Shown piece after piece: positions 23,508 to 35,686 of a stretch of 64,000 nucleotides of DNA. A program made the translations under genes and the position numbers. The stretch is taken from assembly GCF_047663525.1 (NCBI RefSeq), contig NC_092590.1:18102001-18166000 (forward strand), written 5' to 3'. The notes under the pieces were generated by a model. It made no database searches. It was not told the origin of the DNA and saw only the letters and a program-made list of their open reading frames with translations. Source of the stretch: Anas platyrhynchos (taxonomy: Eukaryota > Chordata > Aves > Anseriformes > Anatidae). How positions within the stretch are numbered: position 1 is the stretch's first letter; each line of letters begins with the position of its first letter.

Positions 23508-26500
23508 CTATTCTTTCTTTCTTTTTGCAATTCTACCACGTTTCCTACAGCAAAATAGGCAGCACTTGACAAGAATGAAGACAGCAATGGCTGCACAGGT
23601 GAACAAGAATGCCAGAACATCCAGGCAGTGGTACTGGTACCAGGTGAGATGGTGAGCGGCAGGTCTCAAGTGCTTTGCTCCTTTGTGACGCATGACAAAT
23701 TCAATCCAGAAGACAGCTCTGTCCAGAGGCGTAATTGGCTGGTCGTGGTGTATCTTGGATAATCTTAAAGCATTTTCCTTGTAGCTGGAAAGAAAAAAGA
23801 AGAAACCAAGGAGATTTGTCACTGTTTCCTGAAACATCCCATTCCACAGCTGGCCCTCCTCTTGAGAAAGACAGAAAGCACTGCTTTCACTTTCATCAAT
23901 GTGATTTAATAATATGTGAAACCAGCCCAGTTTACTCCTGTCTGCGCAGAAGTCGACATGTAAACTATAATAGAAAAAGCCAATCTTTTGAATAGAAAAA
24001 GTATTCTGGTTACTCTGTTGAAAAAGCAACACGGAACCATTAGCGCATCTGTTCAGATATTACATAGTTAGATTAACTAAGGGTATTGGTGACTTGGGTA
24101 AGAGAAAGAACTGTGATGTCTCCAAACTGAGTACCTGTAACAACTGGCATTTTCACACAAAGCCTCTGATGAACTTAACACTGAACAGCAGAGAGTCATC
24201 TCAGGAGCTGTTCTGAGCTTTCCAAGAGCTATCTTTCTCAAAGGGATCTTAAAATGTCATACAAAGAAAAAAGAATTAGTAAGCTCCCCTGGGAGATGCA
24301 AATTCTCAGTAAAGAGACGGTTTTCATCTGCAGCCCAAGTGCCAGCTATTCAGTATTTTGGATTCCCACAAGAGAGCAGAATTTCTCACGTCAGCAGCCC
24401 AAGGTTTTAATAACCTCATCCTATAGTAAGAAAAAACTCACGAGGAATTGTTAATGACTGTATTCACTGCATCAACTAGGTCCTCTGTCTTCAGCGTGCC
24501 AAAATCCAGCTCAACTGCAGCTCCCTTTGCCCTCATGTGCGCGATGTTGTCATGCTGGTCAGCAAACATGGGAATCCCAACCAACGGGATCCCGTGGTAG
24601 ATAGCTTCATAGATCCCATTGGTGCCACCGTGAGTAATGAAGGCTTTCGTCAAGGGATGGCCTGGAACAGGGAAGGAGAGATGCGTGTAGCAGCAGCAGA
24701 CCGTGACCTCTGGGATATCAGAGCTGCCAGCTACTTGGGCACGTGCTGCTAGAGAAGGGAATGACCCTGTCCTCTGTATCGGCATCAACACCTGCACGCT
24801 TAGCTTCCACGCGTTCATATTGAATGCAGTACAAGAACCTCCACATTCCTCCACACAACCCGAGTTACTTTACCCCTTCTGCTGTCATGCAGCTTTAGGT
24901 TCTAGTTTTTACATGGCCTCAGGTTCATAGCAGACCCCTTCTGCAGCCTTTCTTTTGAAGAACGAGCCCAGGAAATGAACTGCAGAGGTGAAATGCAGCT
25001 CCAGAGTACAAAACTACTTTCTTATTGTCTTCCTCCTGCCTACAGGTGGTTCTTAGCCCTTCCAAACAAATGCCAGTGGGCTCTCTAGGACAGACATTTG
25101 CTTAAGAGATCCATCTGTATGGCTAAGCTCAAATTGCTGCCTTCTTGAGCTGCTGCTTCCTATTCCCTTTACAGTCTGGCTGCATCTTCCATAGTTCTTG
25201 TATGGCCGCTCACCTTAAAGTCAAAAGCAGGCTAGGAAATTAAGGCTCCAAGAGCAAACCTCTGCTGCTTGAGGTACAAAATCAACTATAGCTGCAAGTG
25301 TTTTTTTTTTCTATTTTTTTTTTTTCGCACCCAAATAAGCCATTTTAGCAGAAGGACAAATGAAACAGTTTTTCCAAGGGTGTAATGCATCCCAGAGAGA
25401 ATCAGTCTCACCAAGCAGGTCATTTTGGGGTATCCAGTCATAAGTCCTGGTGTTGGAGCCCAGAGCTTCTGGTTTCTTTCCTTTGTACCTCCAAAGGACC
25501 TTGAACAAAGGAATACTAAGATAAAGACAGTGCATGTGGCATGCCCTTTTGTATTATTACACATGAAGTAGGACCTTATCTTAAACCCGCATCCCTTTCC
25601 CCCGTGATTCAAATAGCTTTGGCTCCAATTTATATCTTCAGTTAGTTATTATGGGCTTTCCACACAGAGGGATTTTTATATTTTTGCCTATGAACACACC
25701 TCCGTGCCATTTGGTTTGGGGGCAGGGAGGGGAGAGAAACACCTGAACATGATGTGAGGCAGCTCAGCCATCTGCCTCTGCAGAGCCTAGCTTCTTGGCC
25801 ATGGCATATCCAGCAGACATGCAGGTAGAAATCAAGCGTAAAAGGCTTGCTGAAGGGAATAAAAGTGACAAAAAAAAAAAAAAAAACAAGGCAGATTGCT
25901 TTATACTTGAAAGTAAATTCACCTTTTGTGGAAGCTGGCTGAGCGCTCTGGCAATCACATTACTTTTTTCATCAGTCAGGTTGTAGACCATTGATCCGAG
26001 AGAAAACACCACAACGCCATGTTCTCCTGAGCTCTGAACAAATTCTTCCATTTCCTAGGAGGCAGAAAGCATGATAATAGTGATTTCGCGATGCAGATTA
26101 CACAGATTATGTGAACAGAGAGCATAATTTAGTTTATTGAGGTGATATCTGATCGTGGCATATGAGTACCTCTGTTGACAGAAGGCTGTGACAAAGATAC
26201 ACCTGGCCATGTGCAAAATAGGCAACTTCTGCCAAAGAAGGATTAGGACAAACATTGAGACAGGTAACAGAAGCTTTGTCTCTGAAAGCAAGTCAAGCAG
26301 TTTCAGGACACATTTCTTTCAGAACATGACCAGCAGGAATGGATCCAGGTACTGGAGTTAGAAGGCCATACCCTGTGACACCCTCCCTAGCATAGTTTGG
26401 CATGGTTCTCAATTTTGCTGGAACAGGTCCTATGCATTTTACAGCTCTGCAGCAAGAGACATTGCTGAAAACTGTGAGGTTGTTGCAGCATCACAGTCAG

Positions 26501-27481
26501 AGATTTGTCAAGACATTGCAGTCACTTTGTTAGCCAGTTCTGTATTTCTTCCAGTACAGCATGTATTGCTAACCAGACTTTACATGTCAGAACAATAGAT
26601 CTTCCTGTTCGTTCTTTTAGATGGTGTCATATGAAATGGAGCATCCGAAAGGGAATGGCTATCCCTCTCCCTCAACTCAACCCTTGTAGCAAGGGTTGAG
26701 TTAAGAAGAGTTACATTTTTTTTTTTTTAATAGACAACTTACACTGAAAAATACCCTGCCTCCTGTAAGGTTCCTGCATGGGTGATACTCTAGACCAGAG
26801 CATGTCATGCTGTCATCATCATCAGTTTGAAATTCCGCTTGAATATTGCCAGTCACAGTAGAGCATAGGCTGTGGATGCAGAATATTTTACTCCCTTTAC
26901 AAGGTCTTAAACTAAGCACTAATAGAGAAGCGTTCAGCACTATTCTCTTTCTGCAAGTCTTGGCTCCATTTTGTCTAACAAATTAGTCCAGTCACAGTGT
27001 TGTGCTGCATCAGGTATTTGAGTGTTTTTATGGGCTGGAGGTCTGCATCTTAGAATTAAATCTTACACTCTGAGATAGTACCTATTTCTCTTAAAACAAA
27101 CACTTGTATTTGCTCCTGCTGACCTCAGCTATCATTTCTTCAGACAGCAAGCTGTAATCCCAACCTTCAGTGTGTACAAGTCTGGGCAGATTGCTCAGTA
27201 GCTCTGTGCTCCCCACCAGCAGCAGAGCATCTTATATGAATGAGTTTTCTCATGACGTGGCCTGAATGGCTGTTCAGGGAGGGAAACTGCTTGTGCGGAT
27301 AACCAACCAGTGGCAGAACTAAGTCTGAATACCTTTGGCAACGGCTTTGCAGGCTGGCAATGAAGTCCTCCAACAAACTCAAAGTTGGGCAGGAAAGGGC
27401 GTGGAAATTCAAAATCCCAGTACGTTCTGATTAACCAGATCTCTGCTTTCCCCATCGTCTCACACAGGGTCGTGGGCCTTC
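23508..27481 (-). CDS. UGT2A1: UGT common exons 2-6: UDP-sugar-binding half, membrane anchor and tail
   Basis: These are the shared C-terminal exons of a microsomal UDP-glucuronosyltransferase, which transfers glucuronic acid from UDP-glucuronate to lipophilic acceptors in the ER lumen. Exons on the minus strand: 27481-27333 (149 bp), 26054-25923 (132), 25499-25412 (88), 24661-24442 (220), 23784-23508 (277 with stop). The first four lengths are the usual ones for mammalian UGT2 genes. Visible motifs: [26 protein letters not shown], then the UGT signature region [17 protein letters not shown] with [10 protein letters not shown], whose Asp-Gln contacts the UDP-sugar. The last exon has [20 protein letters not shown], one transmembrane helix ([17 protein letters not shown]) and a basic cytosolic tail ending KRKKE, a KxKxx-type ER retrieval signal. 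All junctions keep frame. The exact paralogue name within UGT2A/2B is less certain than the family. Confidence 0.95.
26674..26702. repeat. Perfect 13-bp inverted repeat with 3-nt loop
   Basis: AACTCAACCCTTG, loop TAG, CAAGGGTTGAGTT, in the intron between UGT exons 2 and 3. It is a strong DNA or RNA hairpin of unknown role. Confidence 0.9.
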
Positions 27482-29587
27482 CTATGGACAAGGTACAAGG
27501 CATTTAGCACAATTACAGGTATAATCTTGTTTGCAGTAGATTACAAAACAGGAGCTTTACCTTTGTCGTTTGGCACTCCCAGTCAGTGTAGTCTGTCAAA
27601 CTGAGCATGAAATAAAAACTTGGACAAATCCAGACCTTGCCCCATCCCTGCTCAGCCTTGGCAGGTTGCTGCAACCAAGGCAATAGTATCTTTACAACCA
27701 CTTTGAACCTTCAGAATAAATTTAGAGTAGTGCATGAGTAGTTGGGAAGCATTTAGTTTCTGTGCATTTCTTGTATTTATGGAAGATTTTATTAGCCATG
27801 CTTGCAATAAAAACCCACTCTGGGGAAGAGAACAATCACACAGAACTAAACATCCAAACAGAAGTAAATGAACCTCTAAGTGATGATCACGAATCAGGGA
27901 AGAAGAGGGTTTTTATCTGAGTTCTGTTGCATTTTTCAAATGGTGACTCAGACTGTGGCTACTCAGACTACAGTGCAAAACTGGTACAGCCTTGGGGACT
28001 GGGTAAGCTGCTGCTGAAAAATAATTGGAAAAATTTGCCAAAACTAAAGGTTCTCTGAATGCAATTTTATGCAAAATCCAATGTCCCTAGAAACCCACCT
28101 GTAGGAAAAAAAATAATCAATGGGAATAAGTCTTTTATAGCTTCCCATTTGGAAAAATACATATTCTTACACGCGTATTGCAAGTTGTCTTCAGTATTTT
28201 CCCCACAAATTGGAACTGAGTTGTAAGAGGGTTAAAAGTGTTAATAAGTGATTTTCCAAAGTGAGCTCAATGCAAACAGGATCTTAGCAAAACAAGCAGA
28301 AAGTGGGGCACCTTATACTACTTGATCAGCATTACAAATAAAGTTTTGTTTTGTTTGTTTTGTTTTGCTTCCAAAGTGGAGGGTAATGGCTCAGTTATAA
28401 AATTACTGGAGTGAAAAGTAAAACTAGAGTGATGCAGAGGTGTTGCTCTTTAAGTTGTATTCTGAAGTTGTTAAGTCTTACGTGGTAGAAAAGTTCAATC
28501 CAGGGAGAAGGGGACTAGGTTGGAAGGCAGAGAGGTGTTCTTGGGCAACACAGAAGAGATCAGAGGTCAGCAGAGTAGTGCCCTTGTGCTTGCTGTTCAG
28601 TTGTTATCTGTATGAACACAAGATATTCTGTACGAGGTTCAAAGTCCGTTGAACCAGGAGGTCTCTTTAACAGACTTTGAATCAAGCATGAGCTGTACTA
28701 GGCTGGAACAAAAGTTTCAGGTGTTTTGTTTGAGGAAACTATATTTCAAACTCTGGATGATAGAAGAAAGAGAAAGGTGACAATACCTAACATTTATTTT
28801 AGGGAAGGGTGAACTCACACTTAGCATCCCATTTCCAAGCAGGGCTGCCAGACACTTCCAGATGATGCATGCAATGCAACATGAATGAAGGGTGAATTGT
28901 GCTTCTCAGTTGTCCAAAGACAGTCAGTGTGCCTGTCCTCAAAATTAAGAAACAACAATTGTCCTCTAAATTCCTCGACAGGCACTAAAATGGGCATGCA
29001 GCTCACCGAAAGAGCTGATGAGGAGCATCATCGTTGACAAAAATTGTGACTACATGCTAGAAAGATCCCTAAGGGAAACTGCAGCAGAACTACACTGGTA
29101 TCTGTTAGGCTGTATCAGCCCTAAAACGTAAAGCACAGTCTCTGTGCAACCTAAACAGAATTGTCGTCTCTGCTGGGCTCTGTTAAGAAATCAGGGTAAT
29201 TGATTTTTTTAAATTTTGCATGAAAATATTTTGCTTAAAATGTAGAAAAGAACACAAGGAATCAGAGATCTGTCCTACAGCAAATGAATGCAGTTGTGAG
29301 TGAGGATGGAAGTACAGAACCAGAATGGGCTGGTGGCTGTGACAGAGCAGGGACTAGGGTCTTCTTTTGCAGTGATCCAGGGCCTCCTTCAGAGACCTTC
29401 CCCTTTCTCCTGTCAGAGCTGGAAGGAGCCCAGCATGATCCCCTCTAACGTGGGACTACATCTTCAAGGAGATCATCAGCATAACTGTGAGACATCCGAC
29501 AAAGTAATGTGATTCTATAGCACCAAGCTCTCAAAGCATTCAAAAGGCACAACCTATGCAAGAGAGACTGCTCAGCGGCTGCCTTAC
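27482..29587 (-). other. Intron between UGT exon 2 and the nearest first exon
   Basis: About 2.1 kb with no exon or recognised element, apart from a TTTTG-rich simple stretch near 28343-28370. It would also hold the tail of the longer introns of the two distal first exons. Confidence 0.6.
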
Positions 29588-30311
29588 CTAAGACATTACT
29601 GTAGTACCCATCCCATTCATCTCGCCAAAACTTCAAGAAAAATAAATCCGTGTAAAGGTAAAAGAGGAAGTTCCGCAGTCTCTCCACAAAGGACATCTGG
29701 TCCGTCATCCCCACTGTGCTAGCAGGCACATAAGAAGGTGGGGACGGGAGCCCACCACACAGCCTCTCTGCCACGTTCCCGTCAGAGAAGCGGAAGGTAT
29801 AGACAAAAGGGATTTCCAGTAGTTGTGCTACAAGCTCCCCCCCTACAGCCAGAGGGTCAGCGATCAGAACATCAAACTTGGCCTGCTGCAGCTTTGCCAT
29901 CAGCTGAGGGTTCGTCACCAAAGTGTCACAGGTCTGCTTTGACATGTCAGAAAAGGAGCCTATGAGCTCTGTCATCCTCCACATGACCTCCCAGGGAAAC
30001 AGATTAGGAAGTTCATTCATCCAGAGGTTGAGGAAGTCCTCCATGACAGCATTCAGGAACTCCTGGGAATAGGGCACTTGCAGGACCTCAAAAGTGAAAG
30101 GGGAAGAGGTGTCTTCATAGTTGATGAGCAGATTGCTTGATGGCACCAGCACAGTCACCTCATGACCCCGGAGGACGAGCTCTTCCAGCAGCACTTTGAT
30201 GTTGATCCAGTGACTTGCGTCGGTGGGCCAGACCACCACCTTCCCACAAAAGCCAGTGCTCCAGCAGCACGTGCAGGCCCAGAGCAGCCAGAGGAACCTT
30301 TGTCCCATCAT
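29588..30311 (-). CDS. UGT2A1: UGT alternative first exon A (proximal), acceptor-binding half
   Basis: Encodes the N-terminal, aglycone-binding half of one UGT isoform. Translation starts at 30311 (MMGQRFLWLLW); the second Met at 30308 has the better context (A at -3, G at +4) and may be the true start. A signal peptide (LLWACTCCWSTGFC) precedes KVVVWPTDASHW, whose His is the expected catalytic base. FDVLIADPL carries the partner Asp. The exon ends YYSNVLG with a GTAAGG donor after the first base of the Gly codon, matching exon 2. Joined to the common exons it gives about 529 residues, normal for the family. It sits 2.1 kb upstream of exon 2 and, being nearest, is likely a separately promoted unit. 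Confidence 0.93.
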
Positions 30312-32516
30312 CTCCGCAGCCTGTGCACAACTCCAGTCTGAGCAGGCTGGAAACAGCTCACAGATCAGAGTGCAAACAACTTCAGAGACAGCCAATGAAA
30401 GTAAGATCTGCTTGGCGCTAGCCTTGGCGAGAGGGCATGTCGGAACACCAAACACTCATGGGAGGGCCGGGCAAGCAAAAAATCCCGTTCTGGAGTCTCC
30501 TCCAGAGCTGCAGCCAAACTCTGGAAGTGAAGGCGATTCCCGTTTTTGCTCCCCACAGAGTGCAGTCTGCAGCACGTGAGGACCAGAAATCCTTGCCCTG
30601 CTGCCGGATCTTCCAAGTGAAGCTTTGCATTTCTATGCCCAGCAGGAGTTTGGGCTAGAGAGAGCACATGAGCAGCCCAAGGGACCTTTTTGTCAACTTA
30701 GGGCTTAACCCAGTCTTTTCTCTTCACTACAGTCAGATTTGCTTCTTTGCCCTGCAGGAACCAACCTACCTGGAAGGCCAGTTACAGTTTTAATCTCCTG
30801 CTTTATTAGGTGCAGACACAACATCCTGCAGTGATTCAGAACTAGCCCACACAGAGTGCTCTCATCCTGTCTTCTCTGTTACCAGATGTTGTGGCCACAC
30901 TGCTGAAAGGGCACGGTCCTGGCAGAGGTCATCCCAGCATCAAGATCATCCCAGGGAAGAAACAGAAGTAGATGAAGAGCTCGGGTTTTGCTTACCACCT
31001 CCTGTCCCCTCTCTGCCCAGGGGCAGTTCAACACAAGATGCCTGACTTCCCCCTCTTGGAGGCAATCCCACGGAGCAATCAGAGATGCGTGCTGCAGCAG
31101 ATGTGTTCTGGGAGGAGAACAGGCAGCTGCTCTTTCCTGAGCAGAAGGAGAACGAGGCTCAGCCTGTGTCTAAGCAGGTCCTGAGCACACCTCCAGGAGC
31201 TCAGCACCACCACGTGGGACCCTCCCTGTTCTGAGGATGGAGCAGGAGGCTTTCATCATGTCCCAACCTCACCCCTTGAGAAAGACTTCAGATAGGAAAA
31301 GCCTTTAGAGAGAAAAGCAGCTAAAGTCATTGTAAGGACACGGAAAAAGCTTTTCCAAGGAGGTGGCAGTGGTGCACACGTGCACTGCACAAGCTGCAGA
31401 CATTGCCACATTGGGGTGCGTGGCCCTTTCTTTCACGCCTCCTTCACCACTAGATACTGCCCAGACCAAAGCAGGTTGCAGTCAGAGGGAAAGCACAGGC
31501 TTTGTATATGTAACCTTAAATGCTAAAGCACACGTTTTATGACTAGTAGAAAGCCCAGCAAATTGCACAATTCCACAAGCAGCCTGAAGCTGACATAGCA
31601 CTGTCTCAAAGCACACACTGCTGCCAGCATAAGGCTTTCTACCCTCTGCCAAACATGATAAGTATCACACATAAATATGCAGCTAACTACTGCAGTAGTA
31701 GGACTTGCTGCCAACTTGGCTTTCTCAACAAAGCCATGTGCTACTACAGATCTGGAAAATAAATACAAACCTGTAAGTCCTCACATTGGAATAAGAATAG
31801 CCCTGTAATTCCTCTCCCTTCACCATACGCACACACAAATTGTCCTATTTCCTTCTAATCATAACAATAACTTCTTAAAACTCCAAAATTAATTCTGCAA
31901 TTGATATTAAATAAACAAGCAAACAAGCACAACTATCTTCTACTACTTCTTTTAGACACCTTCAGAAGAGCCAAGGACCTTTTCTCCTTGTTGCTGGGGG
32001 CCTTTCATCACTGCAAACTGAGGCGTGGTGCACTTTTCCTAACCAGCAGGGCCAGCTGCTCTCCGAGACCTTTTACAGTCCCGGGGAGGATGCTGTCTCA
32101 TACTGAGGAGAGCTAAGGATGTGAGAATGGTATCAGGGAAAAAAACGTAATGTTAGATAGCCTTCTACAGCTTTGTAAGTTCATCAGTTGAATTTAGTAG
32201 GCAAGCAATGCTATTTTGCTCTTCTTTGTGTCTGTTGCATTTGATGTCTGACTGACTGACCCCTTTCTGTTTCAAGTGGTGTTAGCACTGGTTTGCCCAT
32301 CTCAAAAGTACCTGTATTGTTTGAGCTGCAGCAGCATAGCTAGAAGCAGGTAAGGTTTGTACTTGCCTGGGTTGTTAGCTGTGATATGGAAGATTTTGGA
32401 GGAAGGAAAGGAATTCAGGACTGCCTTGGCCCTGGCTGGTACCTTGTACCAAGGCTCTGAGTATGTAGCCCTATGTGTATAGCAGGTGTAATCTCTATAA
32501 GTAAGAGCAGCCTTAC
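30312..32516 (-). other. Spacer between UGT first exons A and B
   Basis: About 2.2 kb. It should hold the promoter of first exon A just above 30311. I see no clear TATA box there, no further UGT-like coding and no recognised repeat. The long frames around 30215-30660 are shadows without family features. Confidence 0.5.
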
Positions 32517-33231
32517 CTAAAACTTCACTGTAGTATTGATCCCAGTTTCTCCAGAAAAGGTGGTGATACGTCAAATCCTGTAGAAAATAGGAGATGATGT
32601 TGTATAGCCTCTCCGTGAAGGACATCTTGTCTGTTAGGCGGCTTAGGATGGCTGGCACATAGGAAGGAGGTGCTGGGAGCCCTCCGCAGAGTCTCTCCAC
32701 CGTGTTGCCTAAGGAGAACCGGATGGTGTACACGAAAGGGATACCCAGCATCTCTGCAAAGAGCTCCCCGCTGGGCACCAGTGGATCTGCAACGAGAACG
32801 TCGAAGGCAGATGCCTTCAGCCTTTCCATCAGCATCTTGTCCCTCAGGACTCCATCGCAGATGGTTTTGGTCACAGCCTCCAGCTTGCTCAGCAGTTGAA
32901 TTACCCGGTAAATTCTTTTCCAGAGAGGTAACTCTCTCTCCTCGTAAAACCAAAAATAGAAAGATTCATCCAGCGTGGCAGCCATCTCCTTTTTGCTGAT
33001 CGGCACCTCCACCACCTCGAAGCGGAAGGGCGAGTGGTCTGTGGCGTTGAGGATGAGGAAGCACGAAGGCAGCAGCACAGTCACCTCGTGGCCCCGGGCC
33101 ACCAGCTCCTTGAGGACGTACTCCATGTTGAGCCAGTGGCTGTTGTCCACCGGCCAGACCAGCACCTTGCCACCAGACACTGAGCCCAGCACAGCCAGCA
33201 GCCACAGCACGGCCACCTCCTTGCCAGCCAT
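32517..33231 (-). CDS. UGT2A1: UGT alternative first exon B (middle), acceptor-binding half
   Basis: This is the second intact UGT N-terminal exon. It starts at 33231 (MAGKEVAVLWLLAVLGSVSG), a clean signal peptide, followed by KVLVWPVDNSHW with the catalytic His. FDVLVADPLVPSGELFAEM holds the charge-relay Asp. The later block ERLCGGLPAPPSYVPA is shared almost word for word with first exon A, so A and B are the closer pair. The exon ends YYSEVLG with a GTAAGG donor in phase 1, and the product with exons 2-6 would be about 526 residues. There is no stop or frame break. An alternative reading as a solitary pseudo-exon is unlikely given the intact frame and donor. Confidence 0.93.
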
Positions 33232-34950
33232 GGTCTGCCTTGCTTCTCAGTGCCCCCGTGGCTTTCCTTCACTGGGAGCAGCAGGGCAAGCCAAGCCAAG
33301 CTGGGCTGGGCCTGCATGACACTGCCTTGCACTGCAGGCAAGAGGCCAAGGTAGCTGGTGCAAAATCCCGTCCTGGATAACACGTGTTCTCCTGGGGAAA
33401 AGGTGACTGGGACCATCTGGCACCATCTGGTGGTCAGCGGCTGGCTGAAACTGGGAGATGTTTCCTCTGGAGCTGCGCAGAGAGCTGCGAGCCTGGGGGA
33501 CTCCACCCTGTGCGGGTCACATCCTGCCCAGCGTGCCTGCCGAACTGCAGTCTGCTGGTTTGGTTACAAGAAGTGACTTGAATGAAGAGGCCAGAGCTGG
33601 GAGGTGATGGCATGGGTTGCCCTGCCTGCCACTAGGTGCCAATAATGCACCGTAAGTGGAACCAGAAACTATGCTAAAGCGCTTCAGCTATGGCCACGCT
33701 CCTGGTGTGCAGGTAAGGAATGATGTGAGCCCTCTTCGCTGTGCCAGGACTGAGTCGCTGGGATCCTGCCTAGCTCTGTTGCTCAGTTTTCCTAATCATA
33801 TTGTCGTGTGAGGCTTTTGCTGTGGCTCCTGTGCTGTCCAGAGTGTCATTTCCAGCATGAAAGCAAAGGTGGTGGTAGTGGTCAGGCCATGAGAAGCCAA
33901 GCTGGGGCCCCTACGCTACGGCCTGTGTGCTGTGCACATGACAAGAGCTTGGTGTCCTTGCCAAGTCCTGCAGTGCAGGAGACTGCATCCCGTGAGACTT
34001 GGAAGTGCCTTGTTTCATGGGGTAGGTGTGAGCTCAGTAGAAGAGTCATGATGACTGCGTGAAATTAACACTTATCTAAATAGTTTTTTTTATGTATTTG
34101 CTCAAAGCAGCCCGGAACAAAAGCCTGGGGAGGAAGACTTGTTACGTTCACTGTTTGCTTGTGGGTGGAGCGAGTTTGCACAAAACAGTCTTTACTTAGA
34201 GAGGGTTGGTTTTAATTACCTGTGATGTAAACAAAGTCTCTATTACAAAGCCACAGTGCACCTCGGTGTTGCTACTAAGGGTCAAGGCTGGCGCATAACT
34301 TGCCAGTCATCCCCCTGTGATGATCTGCGTTAGGAAAGCAGCTCTGGTGCTTTCTGTGCAAGCAGTCATTGAGGGGAAGATGTGCAAGCTGAGCTCTCAG
34401 CAAGGTGAGCTCAGCTTGTACATGCACAGTCCATGGTGTGAAAGCTGTTTCAGCCTCTGCATTAGGACCAAGTACAGCAAATCCTGCAGCTGGGATGCCC
34501 GCTGATCCCTGTCTCCATACAGAGGCGTGCCTGCACAGCACCCTGTCTGGGGTGGGTGCAATTGATGGAGTCATACCCGGGGTGGGTAGATTGGTGACTA
34601 ATGGCTTAAGACTGTATGTGTTGCCCTGCTAGCAGGATCCCTAGGGAAATGTGCCTCCTCCTTTGTAAATGCATTAATGCATTTATTCTTTTGGTTTCTG
34701 CAATCCCTCTGACCTACAGTTCCAGATTGACGTATTGGCTGCCTGTAAAAGGTCCCAGTTTTGCCTGGCTTGGGCTGCCTGGCTCCTTCACTGGCAGCTT
34801 GCTCCTTTTCCCACAGAAGGACATTTTTATTTATTTTTTTTTCTGGCCATGCTGGCTGACACCCTCCAGACCTTGCCTTTGCCTCGTGCTCTGCAGCTCA
34901 TAACATGGGAGGTTGTGCAACGAATGAGAAGCGAGGTAGCAAAGGCTTAC
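33232..34950 (-). other. Spacer between UGT first exons B and C
   Basis: About 1.7 kb, moderately GC-rich next to exon B. It presumably holds the exon B promoter. I see no convincing TATA box, extra exon or repeat. Confidence 0.5.
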
Positions 34951-35686
34951 CTAGGATCTTGCTGTAGTAGACGTCCCACTCTCCCCAGTAGCTCTGGAAA
35001 ACGTAGTCTTGCAAGTGGTAAGACACGATATTTTTTATTCTCTCGCTGAAGGACATGCGGTCGGTGAGCTCGGACAGGGCTGCAGGCGTGTAGGACGGCG
35101 GGGCTGGGATCTTGCCACAGTGCCTCTCCACGGTGGAAGCCGGGGAGAAGCGCAGCGAGTACACGAAGGGGACAGACAGCTTGAGAGCCACAAGGTCCCC
35201 GCAGAGGGTCACCGGGTCGGAGAGCAGCAGGTCGTAGCCAGAGCCCCGCAGGTGGGCCATCAGCTCCTGGTTGGTTAGCACCGCATCGCACATCTGCCTG
35301 TTGAGCTGGTGCCAGCTTTTGGACAGTTTTCCCAGCTCCTTATAAAACTGCCAGAAGGTCAGGGCTGTCGGCCTGTTGTTCAGCCACAGTGCCACGAGCC
35401 CCTCGATCAGGTTCTCGATGGTGTCTTTCTGGAAGGGCACGTTAAAGATCTCAAACCTCTCCGCGGCCTCAGCCTTGGGCTGAATGAAGAGGGAGGCGTT
35501 GGATACCAGGATGGTGACGCTGTGCCCGCGGCGGATGAGCTCCCGTATGACCGCCTGCACGTTTAGCCAGTGGCTGCCTTCTGTTGGCCAGACCAGCACG
35601 TTCCCACAGCAGACAGGCCCTACAAGAGCCACCTGGAAAACAAGCAGCTGGAGGCACTTCGTGGAGCTGCTGGCTTTTGCGGCCAT
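34951..35686 (-). CDS. UGT2A1: UGT alternative first exon C (distal), acceptor-binding half
   Basis: This is the most distal and most divergent first exon. It starts at 35686 (MAAKASSSTKCLQLLVFQVA), with signal peptide, then NVLVWPTEGSHW with the catalytic His; YDLLLSDPVTLCGDL carries the Asp. ERHCGKIPAPPSYTPA replaces the ERLCGGLP block of A and B, and the fold-level landmarks DRMSFSERIKN and WDVYYSKILG are kept. The donor GTAAGC follows the first base of the Gly codon, so it joins exon 2 in frame for about 533 residues. The sequence is more GC-rich than A and B. Divergence in the N-terminal half suggests a different substrate range (inference from family behaviour). Confidence 0.93.
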
